Positions 17,009-26,339 of a stretch of 64,000 nucleotides of DNA are shown one piece after another; the first letter of the stretch is position 1; each line of letters begins with the position of its first letter. A program made the translations under genes and the position numbers. The DNA is from JAFKFH01 sp017307375 (GTDB taxonomy: Bacteria > Pseudomonadota > Alphaproteobacteria > Ferrovibrionales > Ferrovibrionaceae), in NCBI GenBank assembly GCA_965229335.1, contig OZ245874.1, forward strand, positions 5,704,001 to 5,768,000, in the 5' to 3' direction. Under the pieces are notes generated by a model. It did not search any database, was not told the origin of the DNA, and was given only the letters and a program-made list of their open reading frames with translations.

Positions 17009-17305
17009 CTACTTGTCGTAGCCGTTCGCAGCCATCGCCTCGGCGACCACGCGCTGAATCTCGTTGGCGGCACGCGGGGCGAGCCGCGTGGCCACGGCGA
17101 CGATGTCGTCGGCAAGATCAGGCGCGGTGGCCAGCGCCGCGGCAACGATCTCGGGCGCGCGGGCCGGATTGTCGCGCAATGCGCCCTGCAGAAACACGAT
17201 GGCCGGTGGTTCGTCGCGCGGGCCGCCGGCGCGGGCCGCTTCGCGGGCGAAGATATTGCGGGGAGCCGCCTGCAGCGGCAGATCCTCTCCGCTCCGCGTC
17301 ACCAT
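17009..17305 (-). CDS. Small hypothetical protein with an Ala-rich repeat
   Basis: A 98-residue protein beginning MVTRSGEDLPLQ, with a strong GGAGGAGAA about 9 bp before the ATG at 17305. The C-terminal half contains two tandem copies of a helical pattern (NPARAPEIVAAALATAPD and APDLADDIVAVATRLAP), similar to Ala-rich tandem helices seen in many alphaproteobacterial hypotheticals. No signal peptide is evident. Function is unknown. It sits between the SMR gene and the argD promoter. Confidence 0.6.
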   Translation of the reverse strand: MVTRSGEDLPLQAAPRNIFAREAARAGGPRDEPPAIVFLQGALRDNPARAPEIVAAALATAPDLADDIVAVATRLAPRAANEIQRVVAEAMAANGYDK

Positions 17306-17411
17306 CGCGCCGTTCTCCTCCACCGCTTGCACGGGCGTCCCGCCTGTGCCTGGACCCTGATCCTTGCGCCCATAACTTAACAAATGGTTACTGGACCTAT
17401 GTCTCAGGTTC

Positions 17412-17744
17412 TCACGACTGGAACAGAAGAACAACCCCCAGAAGAATGAGGCCGATGGCGACGAGCTTGAGCCAGCCCAGCGGCTCGCCGTAGAGGAAGG
17501 CGCCGAGCAGCGCGACCGCGATATAGGAGACCGAAACGCTGGGGAAGGCGACCGAAACCGGGATCTTGCGCAGCGCGATGATGTAGAGGATCGCGGAAAC
17601 GCCGTAGAAGAAGAACCCCACGATCGTCGCCGGGTTGAGCAGCTGGGCAACAAAGTCTTGTTCGCCCGCCCCCTTCTTCAACAGGATCTGGCCGACGACG
17701 CCGCCGCCGATGCCGCCGGCGAGCGCCAGGTAGGACCAAATCAC
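17412..17744 (-). CDS. SMR/EamA-like four-helix membrane protein, possible lipid-linked sugar flippase subunit
   Basis: A 110-residue protein with four predicted helices and the SMR-type length. The first helix reads GGIGGGVVGQILLKKG; the position of the essential Glu14 of EmrE is occupied by Gly15, which argues against a proton-coupled drug exporter. The GTG start at 17744 forms a GTGA overlap with the stop of a GT2 glycosyltransferase. That arrangement resembles ArnE/ArnF and similar undecaprenyl-phosphate-sugar flippases next to ArnC-like transferases. The flippase role is inferred from context. Confidence 0.75.
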   Translation of the reverse strand: MIWSYLALAGGIGGGVVGQILLKKGAGEQDFVAQLLNPATIVGFFFYGVSAILYIIALRKIPVSVAFPSVSVSYIAVALLGAFLYGEPLGWLKLVAIGLILLGVVLLFQS

Positions 17745-18706
17745 GACGATTTGCCCGGGTCGACGGCACCACGCGTCACTGTACGAACGACGAATTGCGG
17801 TTTGCCGTTCACGGTCAGGAACAGGCGCCCGAGATATTCGCCGACCACGCCGAGCATCATGCATTGCACCCCGGCGACCAGCAGCAGCACGACCATCAGC
17901 GAGGCGTAGCCTTCCGGCGTCCTGCCCTGGAGGGCCTCGATCACGACGATCAGCAGGAAGACGAGGCCGATGCCGGTCAACGCGAAGCCCGCGACCGTCG
18001 CGAGCCTGAGGGGCATGACCGAAAAATTCAGGAAGACAGACAGCCAAAGCCGGATCAGCCGGCGCAGCGTGTAGTTCGACCGTCCCTCGGCCCGCGGCAG
18101 ATGGCGAACCTCGATCCGGTCGAGGCGCTGGGTGACCTGCATCAGCAGGCCGTCGACATAGGGATACGGCCCGCGATGTTCGAGAATCTTGCGCACCGCA
18201 AAAGCGCTCATGCAGCGGAACGACGACAGATAGAGCCCCTTGGGCTTGTCGATCAACTTGTCGGCGCACCAGTTCGAGAACTTCGAGCCCAGGTTGCGCA
18301 GCGGGTGATGCTGCTTCTGGGCGTAGTAGGTGTAGACCACGTCGCGGTCGTTCAGCCGGGCGTGATCGTAGAGGCGGACGACTTCCTCGGGCGGGTTCTG
18401 CAGGTCGTCGTCCATGGTGATGACGTAGGCGCCGCGGATCTGCGACAGCCCGGCCATCACCGCATTGTGCTCGCCGAAATTGCGGGCAAGATCGACCACC
18501 GTCACCGGCACGTCTTCGCGGCCGGTCAGGCCCAGGCAGATCTGCAGCGAGTTGTCCGGGCTGCAGTCGTTGACCAGGATGATCTCGTGCCCGCCATGGA
18601 CCTTGAGTCCGGCCAGCGCCTCGACCAGCTGCCCGACCGAGGCGGCGCCGTTATAGACGGGAACGACGATCGAGAGGCCGAAACGCGGTTCCGGATATTC
18701 AGTCAT
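17741..18706 (-). CDS. GT2 glycosyltransferase, polyprenyl-phosphate sugar transferase type (ArnC/GtrB-like)
   Basis: A 321-residue enzyme with a GT-A domain (SIVVPVYNGAAS at the N-terminus; the metal-binding DDDLQNPPEE motif near residue 95) followed by two C-terminal helices (about residues 230-255 and 268-290). This is the layout of enzymes that load a sugar onto undecaprenyl phosphate at the inner membrane. The ATG at 18706 overlaps the methyltransferase stop. Coupling to the SMR-like gene downstream suggests synthesis plus flipping of one lipid-linked sugar. Confidence 0.88.
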   Translation of the reverse strand: MTEYPEPRFGLSIVVPVYNGAASVGQLVEALAGLKVHGGHEIILVNDCSPDNSLQICLGLTGREDVPVTVVDLARNFGEHNAVMAGLSQIRGAYVITMDDDLQNPPEEVVRLYDHARLNDRDVVYTYYAQKQHHPLRNLGSKFSNWCADKLIDKPKGLYLSSFRCMSAFAVRKILEHRGPYPYVDGLLMQVTQRLDRIEVRHLPRAEGRSNYTLRRLIRLWLSVFLNFSVMPLRLATVAGFALTGIGLVFLLIVVIEALQGRTPEGYASLMVVLLLVAGVQCMMLGVVGEYLGRLFLTVNGKPQFVVRTVTRGAVDPGKSS

Positions 18707-19437
18707 GATTTCACCGCAAGGATCAGGATCGAACCGCCGCAAGGCAGGCTGCCGCCGGCCCTCAGCCACCACCGCTCGATGGCGGTAAGCGCGAAGAACA
18801 GGCGGTCGATCACGGGGGGATAGGGTTTGACGTCGCTTTCCGAGCCGGCCGAGCCGGCGAAGATCTTGCGCCGCAGCACCATCAGCGGCAGCAGCAGCAT
18901 GTTCCAGTAGCTGGCCCTGGCCACGGTGAAGCCTGCCGCCTCGACCAGCGCCACGGCCTCGCCGCGGGTGAAGCGGCGGTCATTGTGCACCCGAAGATCG
19001 TGGGCCGAGGCAAGCCAGGCATAGGCCGGCAGGTTGAGCACCAGGCGGCCGCCCGGCGCCAGGCAGCGAAAGGCTTCCGACAGCGCCTTCAGCGGTTCGA
19101 CCGCGCGATGGCAGAGCACGTCGATCGAGGTGACCGCGGCGAAGCTGTCATCGGCGAAAGGCAGCGCGTTGACCGACCCGGCGCAGAGCCGGGCACCGAC
19201 CCGGGTGCGGGCGAGGGCCAGGGCTTGCCCGGAAATATCGAGGCCGACGGCGGCCAGGCCGGGCCGGGCCTGCCCCAGCCGGCGCAGGAAACCACCGGTC
19301 CCGCAACCGGCATCGAGCAGCGGGTTGGCCGTCGCAGGCGGCTTGCCGAGGGCCAGCATCAGGTTGGCATGGGCGGCGCGATACCACCACATGCCGTCCT
19401 CCAGCCCCGCCATCAGCTCGTATTCGCGCGGCTCCAT
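18703..19437 (-). CDS. SAM-dependent class I methyltransferase
   Basis: A 244-residue methyltransferase with motif I LLDAGCGTGGFL (residues 40-51) and the post-motif LDISGQAL. The C-terminal part has a hydrophobic stretch (SYWNMLLLPLMVLRR), so it may sit at the membrane. It is the first gene of a three-gene operon with the GT2 and SMR-like genes, so the substrate could be the transferred sugar or its carrier, but this is inferred only from position. Confidence 0.82.
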   Translation of the reverse strand: MEPREYELMAGLEDGMWWYRAAHANLMLALGKPPATANPLLDAGCGTGGFLRRLGQARPGLAAVGLDISGQALALARTRVGARLCAGSVNALPFADDSFAAVTSIDVLCHRAVEPLKALSEAFRCLAPGGRLVLNLPAYAWLASAHDLRVHNDRRFTRGEAVALVEAAGFTVARASYWNMLLLPLMVLRRKIFAGSAGSESDVKPYPPVIDRLFFALTAIERWWLRAGGSLPCGGSILILAVKS

Positions 19438-19609
19438 GCCTTATTTCCGCCCACCCCGTCATCGATAACGCCACCGGCAGTGGCTTTTGCATCCTAACGC
19501 CGCTTTTACCATCGGATGCCATTTTGGCAACGGAAAGGCAGCCGCAAGGCGATTTGCGGCGCCGGTCCCGCCGGTTTATGGTGCCCGCCGCCTTGAATGG
19601 AGTACCCGG

Positions 19610-21274
19610 TTGAGCGAGGAAACCCTCGACCCCGTGGCAGCCGATGCCAAGCGCATCCGCCGGCCTTATACACTGCTGCAGCGCTGGACCGAGGAAGGCT
19701 GGCGCGAACGGGTGGCCGACGGCGTCTTCCTGGCGCTGCTGCTGATCCCCAGCCTGTGGCTGATCGGCTATCTGTGGCCGCCGCTGAACCACGACAGCGC
19801 CGCGATCCTCTATGCCGCCAAGCGCATGCTGCTGGGCGACGTGCTCTATCGCGACATCATCGACGTCAATCCGCCACTGATCTTCCTGATCTCACTGGTG
19901 CCCGAGGGGCTGGCCCGGCTGACCGGCATCGACGGAACCAAGTGGCTGGTGGTGCTGGTATCGGCGGCGATCATCGCCGCCTTCTTCCTGTGCCGGCGCG
20001 TGCTGTCCTACATGCCGCTGGGGCGCGAACCGCTGACCAGCCTGGTGCTGCCCGCGCTGATCCTGTTCCTGCTGGCGGTGTTTCCCGCCGGCGACTTCAC
20101 CCAGCGCGAACACATCATGGTGGTGCTGTCCGCGCCCTATGTGCTGCTGGCCGCCGCCCGCGCCGATCGCGACGTGCTGCCGCTGCGCCTGCGCGTGCCG
20201 CTGGCGATCATGGCCGGCATCGGCTTCGGGCTGAAGCCGCATTTCGTGCTGATCCCGCTGACCATCGAACTCTACGTCCTCTACCGTCAGGGCTGGCGCG
20301 ACGGCCTGCGCGACATCGTCCCCTGGATCGTCGGGCTGACGCTCGCCGCCCATGTCGCGATTGCCCTGATCGTCACCCCCGACTACTTCCGCATTGCCCT
20401 GCCGCTGACCTTCAAGCTCTATACCAAGGTATCCGACAACAGCCTGCTGTCGATCCTGGACGGCCCCTATCTCGGGCCGACGATCGTCGCGCTGCTGCCG
20501 CTGGTGCCGGCGGCCTTCATCCTGTCCCATTCGCGGCTGGTGCAGACGCTGGCGCTGTTCTCGATCGGCGCGGTGATCTCGGCAACCGCCCAGGGCAAGG
20601 GCTGGTCCTATCAGAGCTATCCGGCAATGACGGCGACGCTGATGCTCGGCGCGGTCTTCCTGTCGAACCTGATCGACCGCTACCTGCCGACCGATTCGAC
20701 GGCCCGCCGCCTGCCGGTGGCGGCACTGGCGGCGACGTTCATGCTGCTGCTCTACTATCAGGCCGCCCTGTTCCTGCCGCCGTTCGACAAACAGCGCGAC
20801 TACGAGGAATCGATCGTCGCCCGGCTGGCCCACATCATCGAACGCGAGGCGCCCAACCGCACGGTGATGGTGCTGTCGCCGGGCATCTACCCGATCTATC
20901 CGCTGGCCAACTACACCGACATCCACCTGACCCAGCGCTTCCTCGACATGTGGCCGGTACAGGGCATCTATGCCGGCTGCGACGACTGGGGGGCCCTGTA
21001 CCATTCCTTGGAATCGATGGGCCAGGGCGAAAAGTTCATGTTCCGTGTGGTGCCGGAGGATTTCGCCAAGGGCAAGCCCGACCTCGTGATTATCGATACC
21101 GTTCCGGGCATCCCGCGCTGCCAGGCCACGGGCTTCAGCTATCTCGACTATTTCCAGCGCAACCCGCTGTTCGCCAAGACCTTCGCGAAATACGAGAAAC
21201 TGATGGATATCGATCGCTATGAGATCTATCAGCGACGCAAGCCCAGTGCCGATAGCGCTACGGTGGCGCCATGA
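19610..21274 (+). CDS. Multi-spanning membrane protein, GT-C (ArnT/GT39-like) glycosyltransferase candidate
   Basis: A protein of about 554 residues with ten or more predicted helices and a soluble C-terminal region. The first periplasmic loop has PPLNHDSAAILYAAKRML followed by LYRDIIDVNPP, the acidic and D-x-NPP pattern typical of GT-C enzymes that use polyprenyl-linked sugars. The start is uncertain: the TTG at 19610 has GGAG at 19598-19601, whereas an earlier in-frame start near 19487 has no such site. It is divergent from the GT2/SMR operon and could be the final transferase of that pathway. Confidence 0.75.
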   Translation: MSEETLDPVAADAKRIRRPYTLLQRWTEEGWRERVADGVFLALLLIPSLWLIGYLWPPLNHDSAAILYAAKRMLLGDVLYRDIIDVNPPLIFLISLVPEGLARLTGIDGTKWLVVLVSAAIIAAFFLCRRVLSYMPLGREPLTSLVLPALILFLLAVFPAGDFTQREHIMVVLSAPYVLLAAARADRDVLPLRLRVPLAIMAGIGFGLKPHFVLIPLTIELYVLYRQGWRDGLRDIVPWIVGLTLAAHVAIALIVTPDYFRIALPLTFKLYTKVSDNSLLSILDGPYLGPTIVALLPLVPAAFILSHSRLVQTLALFSIGAVISATAQGKGWSYQSYPAMTATLMLGAVFLSNLIDRYLPTDSTARRLPVAALAATFMLLLYYQAALFLPPFDKQRDYEESIVARLAHIIEREAPNRTVMVLSPGIYPIYPLANYTDIHLTQRFLDMWPVQGIYAGCDDWGALYHSLESMGQGEKFMFRVVPEDFAKGKPDLVIIDTVPGIPRCQATGFSYLDYFQRNPLFAKTFAKYEKLMDIDRYEIYQRRKPSADSATVAP

Positions 21275-21783
21275 TCCCCGAAATCCGCGGCGAGCGCGCA
21301 GGCGACGAAGCGGCCATCGCCGTGGTGATCGGCACGGCCTTCGGGCGGCATGCCGAAGCCGGGCTGGTCGCCGCGTTGCGCAGCGCCGGGGCGCTGAGCC
21401 TGTCGCTGGTCGCCGCCTATGACGACGACATCGTCGGCCATATCGCCTTCAGCCCGGTCGCCTTGACGGGTAATCCCGACGGTGCGGTCGTCTGGGGCCT
21501 GGGCCCGCTGAGCGTCGTGCCGCTGCACCAGAAGGCCGGGATCGGCCGCATGCTGGTCAAGGCCGGCCTCGACCAGGCCGAGGCGCTGGGAGCGCGGGCC
21601 GCGGTGGTGCTGGGCGACCCGGCCTATTACGGCCGCTTCGGCTTCGTACCGGCCGGCCTGTTCGGCCTGGAATGGGACCAGCCCTGCCCGCCCGGCGCCT
21701 TTCAGGTGGCAGCGCTCGCCGAACGGGCGCTGGCAGGGCTCGACGGCGTCGTCAGCTATCACGCCGCCTTCGGCGCGGTCTGA
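21271..21783 (+). CDS. GNAT-family N-acetyltransferase (YhbS-like)
   Basis: A 170-residue acetyltransferase. The acetyl-CoA-binding segment is LSVVPLHQKAGIGRMLVKAG, followed by AVVLGDPAYYGRFGF, the pattern of COG3153-type enzymes. Its ATG overlaps the stop of the upstream membrane protein (ATGA). The last 25 bp overlap the convergent ArsR-type gene. The substrate is unknown. Confidence 0.88.
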   Translation: MIPEIRGERAGDEAAIAVVIGTAFGRHAEAGLVAALRSAGALSLSLVAAYDDDIVGHIAFSPVALTGNPDGAVVWGLGPLSVVPLHQKAGIGRMLVKAGLDQAEALGARAAVVLGDPAYYGRFGFVPAGLFGLEWDQPCPPGAFQVAALAERALAGLDGVVSYHAAFGAV

Positions 21784-22478
21784 CCGCCCTCGTCGATTTC
21801 GAGGCCGAAGCTCGCGGCAAACCCCGACCGGCCGGCCGGGGTCACCGAGACGGCGCGCGTGTCGCGCACCCGGGCGATCCAGCCGAGGCCGAAGCAGCGG
21901 TCAGCCAGGGCGGCGCCGACCGCGCCACCGATATGCCAGCGCCGCTCCGACCAGTCGAGGCACGGACGGCAGAAGATCCGTCTGCTGCGCCCGGCCTGTT
22001 GCAAATCGATGCCGAATTCGGCCAGGAACCGGTGGCCGTCGTCGGTCACCGCCCCGCCGTCGTCGTCGAGCTGAACCAGGCCGAGCCGGGTCAGCGCATC
22101 GGCGAGCCCGACGCCGAGCCCACCGGCAAGATGGTCATAGCAGGTGCGTGCCGCCGCCAACGCCTTGTCGCGGGGACCGGTCGGACGGTGACGCGGCGGG
22201 CCGTCGACAGCCACCGCCATCAGGCCTTCCAGCATGCGCGCGACCTGGACCGATGCCAGGCGGAAATAACGATGCCGTCCCTGGGTCGCGACGACGACGA
22301 GCCGCGCTTGCGCCAGCTTGGCCAGATGACCTGACGCGGTCGGCGGCGCCACCCCGCCGACATAGGCCAGTTCCGACGCGGTCAAGGCCTTGCCGGCCAT
22401 CAGCGCGGTCAGCATGTTGGCGCGGGCCGGGTCACCGACCAGGGCGGCGACTTCGGCGATCAGAGGTCCTGTGGTCAT
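21759..22478 (-). CDS. ArsR-type winged-helix regulator with a C-terminal extension
   Basis: A 239-residue regulator. The winged helix (about residues 15-80) has the ArsR-like pattern ALTASELAYVGGVAPPTASG and HLAKLAQARLV. The remaining 150 residues form an extension containing two cysteines (IFCRPCLDW), longer than metal-sensing ArsR proteins. The ATG at 22478 was chosen; the extra nine upstream codons are unlikely. The 3' end overlaps the GNAT gene tail-to-tail by 25 bp, and the upstream alpha/beta hydrolase is divergent, a plausible target. Confidence 0.82.
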   Translation of the reverse strand: MTTGPLIAEVAALVGDPARANMLTALMAGKALTASELAYVGGVAPPTASGHLAKLAQARLVVVATQGRHRYFRLASVQVARMLEGLMAVAVDGPPRHRPTGPRDKALAAARTCYDHLAGGLGVGLADALTRLGLVQLDDDGGAVTDDGHRFLAEFGIDLQQAGRSRRIFCRPCLDWSERRWHIGGAVGAALADRCFGLGWIARVRDTRAVSVTPAGRSGFAASFGLEIDEGGQTAPKAA

Positions 22479-22603
22479 GACGGCGAGTCTAGCCCGGTGC
22501 GCCATCGCTGTCTCGCCGCGACGCTTCGGCGCGCGCCGAAGCGATCAGCGGTGACGGCCCAGCCCGGCACGCAGCAGGATCGTGCCCCGTTACGGAGGCA
22601 CCG

Positions 22604-23446
22604 ATGATTCTCTCGTCCGATGCGACTGCCATCCATCACTGGCCCGGCCGCGGCCGCCCCATACTCTACGTGCATGGGGCGACCTTCCCCGCGGCCTTGT
22701 CGGTCGGCTATCGCTTTGCCGGCCGCTCCTGGGCCGACGACCTGCAGGCCCGCGGCCACGATGTCTGGGCCTTCGACTTCGCCGGCTACGGCCGCTCGGC
22801 GCCGCCAGGCGACGGCGGCCGGGCGCCGGAAGCCGCGGCCCAGATCGCACGCGTCGTCGCCCATGTCCGCGCCACCACCGGCCGGGACCGCGTCTCGATC
22901 GTCGCGCATAGCTGGGGCACGATCGCCGCCGGCCGCTTCGCCGCGGATCATCCCGAGGCCGTCGACCGGCTGGTGCTGTTCGGCCCCATCGCGCAACGCC
23001 AGACAGCATCGCCTGGACCGATCCAGCGCTGGCGCGAAATCACCCTCGCCGATCAGCTGGCCCGGTTCGTCGAGGACGTGCCGCCAAGCCATCCGCCCGT
23101 GCTGATCGAACCCGATCTGGCGCAGTGGGGACCGGCTTGGCTGGCGACCGACTCGCAGGCGAAGGATCGTAACCCGCCGGCGGTGCGGGTGCCGGGCGGG
23201 CCGGCGGCCGATATCCAGGCGGCCTGGTCGGGTGACCTTGCCTATGATCCGGCACGGGTCACCGCGCCGGCCCTGATCATCCGCGGCGCCTGGGACAGCG
23301 TGACGACGGGTGACGATGCCGCCTGGCTGCACCGTCGCCTCGGCGCCTGCGCCGGCGATGTCGTCATCCCGGAAGCGACGCATCTGATGCATCTGGAACG
23401 CGGGCGCGACGGCCTGTTTGCCGCCACCGCGGACTTTCTCAGCTGA
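22604..23446 (+). CDS. Alpha/beta-fold hydrolase
   Basis: A 280-residue serine hydrolase. The oxyanion region is ILYVHGATFP, the nucleophile elbow is AHSWGT (about residue 105), the acid is probably in IIRGAWDSVT and the His in PEATHLMHLE. All triad members are in place. The 5' flank abuts the divergent ArsR gene (125-bp gap). Its last 8 bp overlap the convergent hutH gene. The substrate cannot be told. Confidence 0.87.
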   Translation: MILSSDATAIHHWPGRGRPILYVHGATFPAALSVGYRFAGRSWADDLQARGHDVWAFDFAGYGRSAPPGDGGRAPEAAAQIARVVAHVRATTGRDRVSIVAHSWGTIAAGRFAADHPEAVDRLVLFGPIAQRQTASPGPIQRWREITLADQLARFVEDVPPSHPPVLIEPDLAQWGPAWLATDSQAKDRNPPAVRVPGGPAADIQAAWSGDLAYDPARVTAPALIIRGAWDSVTTGDDAAWLHRRLGACAGDVVIPEATHLMHLERGRDGLFAATADFLS

Positions 23447-24953
23447 ATGGATCGAGACCGGCCGCGCGGGCGACGGCGCCCGATCGGACCAGTTCCTCCG
23501 CCGCGCGCATCGCCGCGGAGAATTCCCAGTCGTGCGCCATCGACGGCACCCGCGAACGCACCAGCGCCCGCACGGCTTCCAGCCGCGGCCCGGCCTTTAG
23601 CGGAGCCCGGTGGTCGAGCCCTTCGACGGCGGCCAGCAACTCGATCGCCACGATCGCCTCGGCGTTACGCAGCATCTCCAGCACGCGGCGGGCGCCGTGG
23701 GTCGCCATCGACACGAAATCCTCCTGGTTGCCGACAGTCGGGACACTGTCGACCACGGCGGGGTGCGACTTCTGCCGGTTCTCGGCAACCAGGGCCGCGG
23801 CGGTGATCTGCAGGCTCATGAACCCCGACGTCAGGCCCCCGGCAGCGGTGAGGAAGGGGGGCAGGCCCGACTGGCCATGGTCGATCAGCATGGCAATCCG
23901 GCGCTCGGCCATGCCACCGATCTCGGCGGTCGCGTTGGCCAGCATGTCCGCCGCGAACCCGACCGCCTCGGCATGGAAGTTGCCGCCCGAGACGACATCG
24001 CCGTCGTCGAGCAGCAGCGGATTGTCGGAGACGGCGCCGGCCTCGATTTCCAGCATGCCGGCGGCAAACCCGATCACGTCACGGCAGGCCCCCATCACCT
24101 GCGGCAGGCAGCGCAGGCAGTACGGATCCTGCAGCCGGCCCTCACGGCGGTGCAGCGCGCGAATGTCGCTGTCCCCGATCAGCCCGCGCAGCACGGCTGC
24201 CACCGCCGCCTGTCCCGGATGCGGCTTCAGCGCCTGAATGCGGGCATCGAACGGCACGGTCGAGCCCAGCGCGGCCTCGACCGAAAGCGCCGCCGTCACC
24301 AGCGCGGTGGCAAACAGGCGGCGGATGCCGAACAGCCCGCTCAACCCGATCGCCGTCGTCACCTGCGTGCCGTTGAGCAGCGCCAGACCTTCCTTCGGCC
24401 CCAGCGTCACCGGCGCCAGACCGGCTGCCGCCAGCGCCTCGGCGCCGGGCAGCACGCGGTCGCCGCGGCGCGCCCGGCCTCGCCCGATCAGCACGGCCGC
24501 GATGTGGGCGAGCGGCGCCAGGTCGCCCGAAGCGCCGACCGACCCCTGGCCGGGCACGACCGGGATGACGTCGCGGTCGAGCATGGCTTCGAGCAGTGCG
24601 GCGATGTCGGGGCGGACGCCGGAAGCGCCCCGGGCCAGCGCCGCCAGCTTCAGCGCCATGGCCAGCCGAACGATCTCATCGGCCAGCGGCTCGCCGGTGC
24701 CGACGGTGTGCGACAGCACCAGGTTCTCCTGCAATCGGGCCAGATCGCCTTCGGCGATGCGCCGGTGCGACAGTTTGCCGAAGCCGGTATTGACCCCGTA
24801 GACCGGCTTGCCCTCGGCGACGATACGATCGACCAGCCCGGCCGACCGCTCGATCAGGCCCATCGCGGCGGTGGCGAGCCGGGCGGCAGCGCCATCATGG
24901 ATCGCCTGCCAATCGGCCAGCGTGTTGTCGGCAGGGCGAATCTCGATCGTCAT
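23439..24953 (-). CDS. hutH: Histidine ammonia-lyase (aromatic amino acid lyase family)
   Basis: A 504-residue lyase that deaminates histidine to urocanate. The self-forming MIO cofactor triad Ala-Ser-Gly is at 141-143 in GSVGASGDLAPLAH, with the catalytic Tyr in YGVNTGFGKL (Y52). The ATG at 24953 has GGAG 9 bp upstream. No other hut catabolic genes flank it; a HutD-like gene is 27 kb away. Members of this family may also act on tyrosine or phenylalanine, so histidine specificity is likely but not certain. A LysR gene lies 58 bp upstream on the same strand. Confidence 0.9.
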   Translation of the reverse strand: MTIEIRPADNTLADWQAIHDGAAARLATAAMGLIERSAGLVDRIVAEGKPVYGVNTGFGKLSHRRIAEGDLARLQENLVLSHTVGTGEPLADEIVRLAMALKLAALARGASGVRPDIAALLEAMLDRDVIPVVPGQGSVGASGDLAPLAHIAAVLIGRGRARRGDRVLPGAEALAAAGLAPVTLGPKEGLALLNGTQVTTAIGLSGLFGIRRLFATALVTAALSVEAALGSTVPFDARIQALKPHPGQAAVAAVLRGLIGDSDIRALHRREGRLQDPYCLRCLPQVMGACRDVIGFAAGMLEIEAGAVSDNPLLLDDGDVVSGGNFHAEAVGFAADMLANATAEIGGMAERRIAMLIDHGQSGLPPFLTAAGGLTSGFMSLQITAAALVAENRQKSHPAVVDSVPTVGNQEDFVSMATHGARRVLEMLRNAEAIVAIELLAAVEGLDHRAPLKAGPRLEAVRALVRSRVPSMAHDWEFSAAMRAAEELVRSGAVARAAGLDPFS

Positions 24954-25011
24954 GGCAGCTGTCTCCGTCGAATGCGTGTCGACCATGCGACGACGAGGTC
25001 AACGGCGCCAA

Positions 25012-25926
25012 TTATCTGTTGCGGGATCTTGATAACGGTTTCTTATGACCGGTCATGGCCGCGATGAAGCGGGCCAGCGCCGGATGATCGTTGTCGGCGC
25101 GCGCGATCAGGTAAATCTTGAGCTGGGCAAGGCCGGGATCGCCGAGCGGTACGACGCGTACCGATTGCGGCGCCATGCCGGCATAGGCCAGCGGCACCAG
25201 GCCGACCCCCTCGCCCAAGGCGACCCGCGCGACGAGGTTCGGAAACGACACTTCATGGCCGCCGATATCGAGCGGGGTGCCGCCGGCCAGCATCGCGGCC
25301 GCAAGAGCGTCATGCGCCTCCGGATGCTGGTCGCGCGGGACGACGACGAAGGTTTCGCCACGCAGCGCCCGCATCGATACCGCACCGGCACTGGCCAGGC
25401 GATGCCCCGCCGGCAGGGCCACGCCCATTGCCGTCCTGCCGTCCAGCAACAGGCAGAGATAACCCGGGTCGCGGACCGGCAAGGTCGTGATCGCGGCATC
25501 GACGGCCTCGGCGTCGAGCAGCTCGCGCAAGGCATCGCCGGCATGAACGGCGATCCGCACGCCGAGGCTGGGATGAGCCTGCTTGAAGGCCGAGATCAGC
25601 GCCGGGATCTCGGAATAGACGATGGCCGAGGACAGGCCAAGCGCCAGCTGGCCCGCCTCACCCGCCGCCACCGCGCGGGCCTCCGCCTCGATCCGCTCGG
25701 CCAGCGCCAGCAGCCGGCCGGCACGGCGCAGGAAAAGCGCACCAGCCTCGGTCAGTGAGACCGAACGCTTCGAGCGCTTGAACAGCGCGAAACCGAGCTG
25801 CTCCTCGAGCCGTGCTATGTGCTGGGTGACGCCGGGCTGGGTCGCGCTCAGCGCAGCGGCCGCCCGGCCGAAATGCAGCAGGCGGCCGACGACGACAAAG
25901 GTCTTCAGCAGGCGAAGATCGAGCAT
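25012..25926 (-). CDS. LysR-family transcriptional regulator
   Basis: A 304-residue regulator with the N-terminal helix-turn-helix (LHFGRAAAALSATQPGVTQH, about residues 17-36) and a C-terminal effector-binding domain. It is on the same strand as hutH and ends 58 bp before it, and 22 bp after sufA, so it may be read through from the suf operon or from its own promoter. Regulation of hutH is a reasonable guess only. Confidence 0.9.
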   Translation of the reverse strand: MLDLRLLKTFVVVGRLLHFGRAAAALSATQPGVTQHIARLEEQLGFALFKRSKRSVSLTEAGALFLRRAGRLLALAERIEAEARAVAAGEAGQLALGLSSAIVYSEIPALISAFKQAHPSLGVRIAVHAGDALRELLDAEAVDAAITTLPVRDPGYLCLLLDGRTAMGVALPAGHRLASAGAVSMRALRGETFVVVPRDQHPEAHDALAAAMLAGGTPLDIGGHEVSFPNLVARVALGEGVGLVPLAYAGMAPQSVRVVPLGDPGLAQLKIYLIARADNDHPALARFIAAMTGHKKPLSRSRNR

Positions 25927-25948
25927 CGCCCGTCAGGGCGAGCGGGGA

Positions 25949-26299
25949 TCAGACGTGAAAGCTCTCGCCGCAGCCGCAGCGGCCCTTCTCGTTCGGATTA
26001 CGGAAGACGAAGCCAGCGGTCAGCTTGTCTTCGACATAGTCGATCTCGGTCCCGAAGATGAACATCTGGGCCTTGGGGTCGATCAGGATGGTCACGCCCT
26101 GATCCTCGACCAGTTCGTCGGCCGGCCGCTTCTCCTCGGCATAGTCGAGCTTGTAGGAAAGCCCCGAGCATCCCTTGCTCTCGACCGCGACGCGCAGGCC
26201 GATCGCCGGCGTCTCCCGGCGCGCCATGATCTCGCGCACGCGGTCGGCGGCGGCGGCGGTCAGGGTCACAGGCTTGAACTTGGCGCGCAGAGCGGACAT
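25949..26299 (-). CDS. sufA: A-type iron-sulfur carrier protein (SufA/IscA)
   Basis: A 116-residue carrier that passes Fe-S clusters from the Suf scaffold to targets. The three conserved cysteines are present: C44 in KGCSGLSY and C108 and C110 in the terminal GRCGCGESF. It is the last gene of the suf operon, 40 bp after sufT. Confidence 0.93.
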   Translation of the reverse strand: MSALRAKFKPVTLTAAAADRVREIMARRETPAIGLRVAVESKGCSGLSYKLDYAEEKRPADELVEDQGVTILIDPKAQMFIFGTEIDYVEDKLTAGFVFRNPNEKGRCGCGESFHV

Positions 26300-26339
26300 C
26301 GCAATGGCCTCCCGATGGTCTGATCTTCAACAATATAGG

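Noticed and set aside
17412..17744. Annotation of the SMR-type gene as a multidrug exporter
   Set aside because: The essential Glu of EmrE is Gly here, and the gene is translationally coupled to a polyprenyl-sugar transferase.
19597..21222. A 541-codon frame overlapping the GT-C-like gene in another reading frame
   Set aside because: Translation is Arg/Ala/Gly-rich with no hydrophobic helices; the other frame gives clear transmembrane segments.
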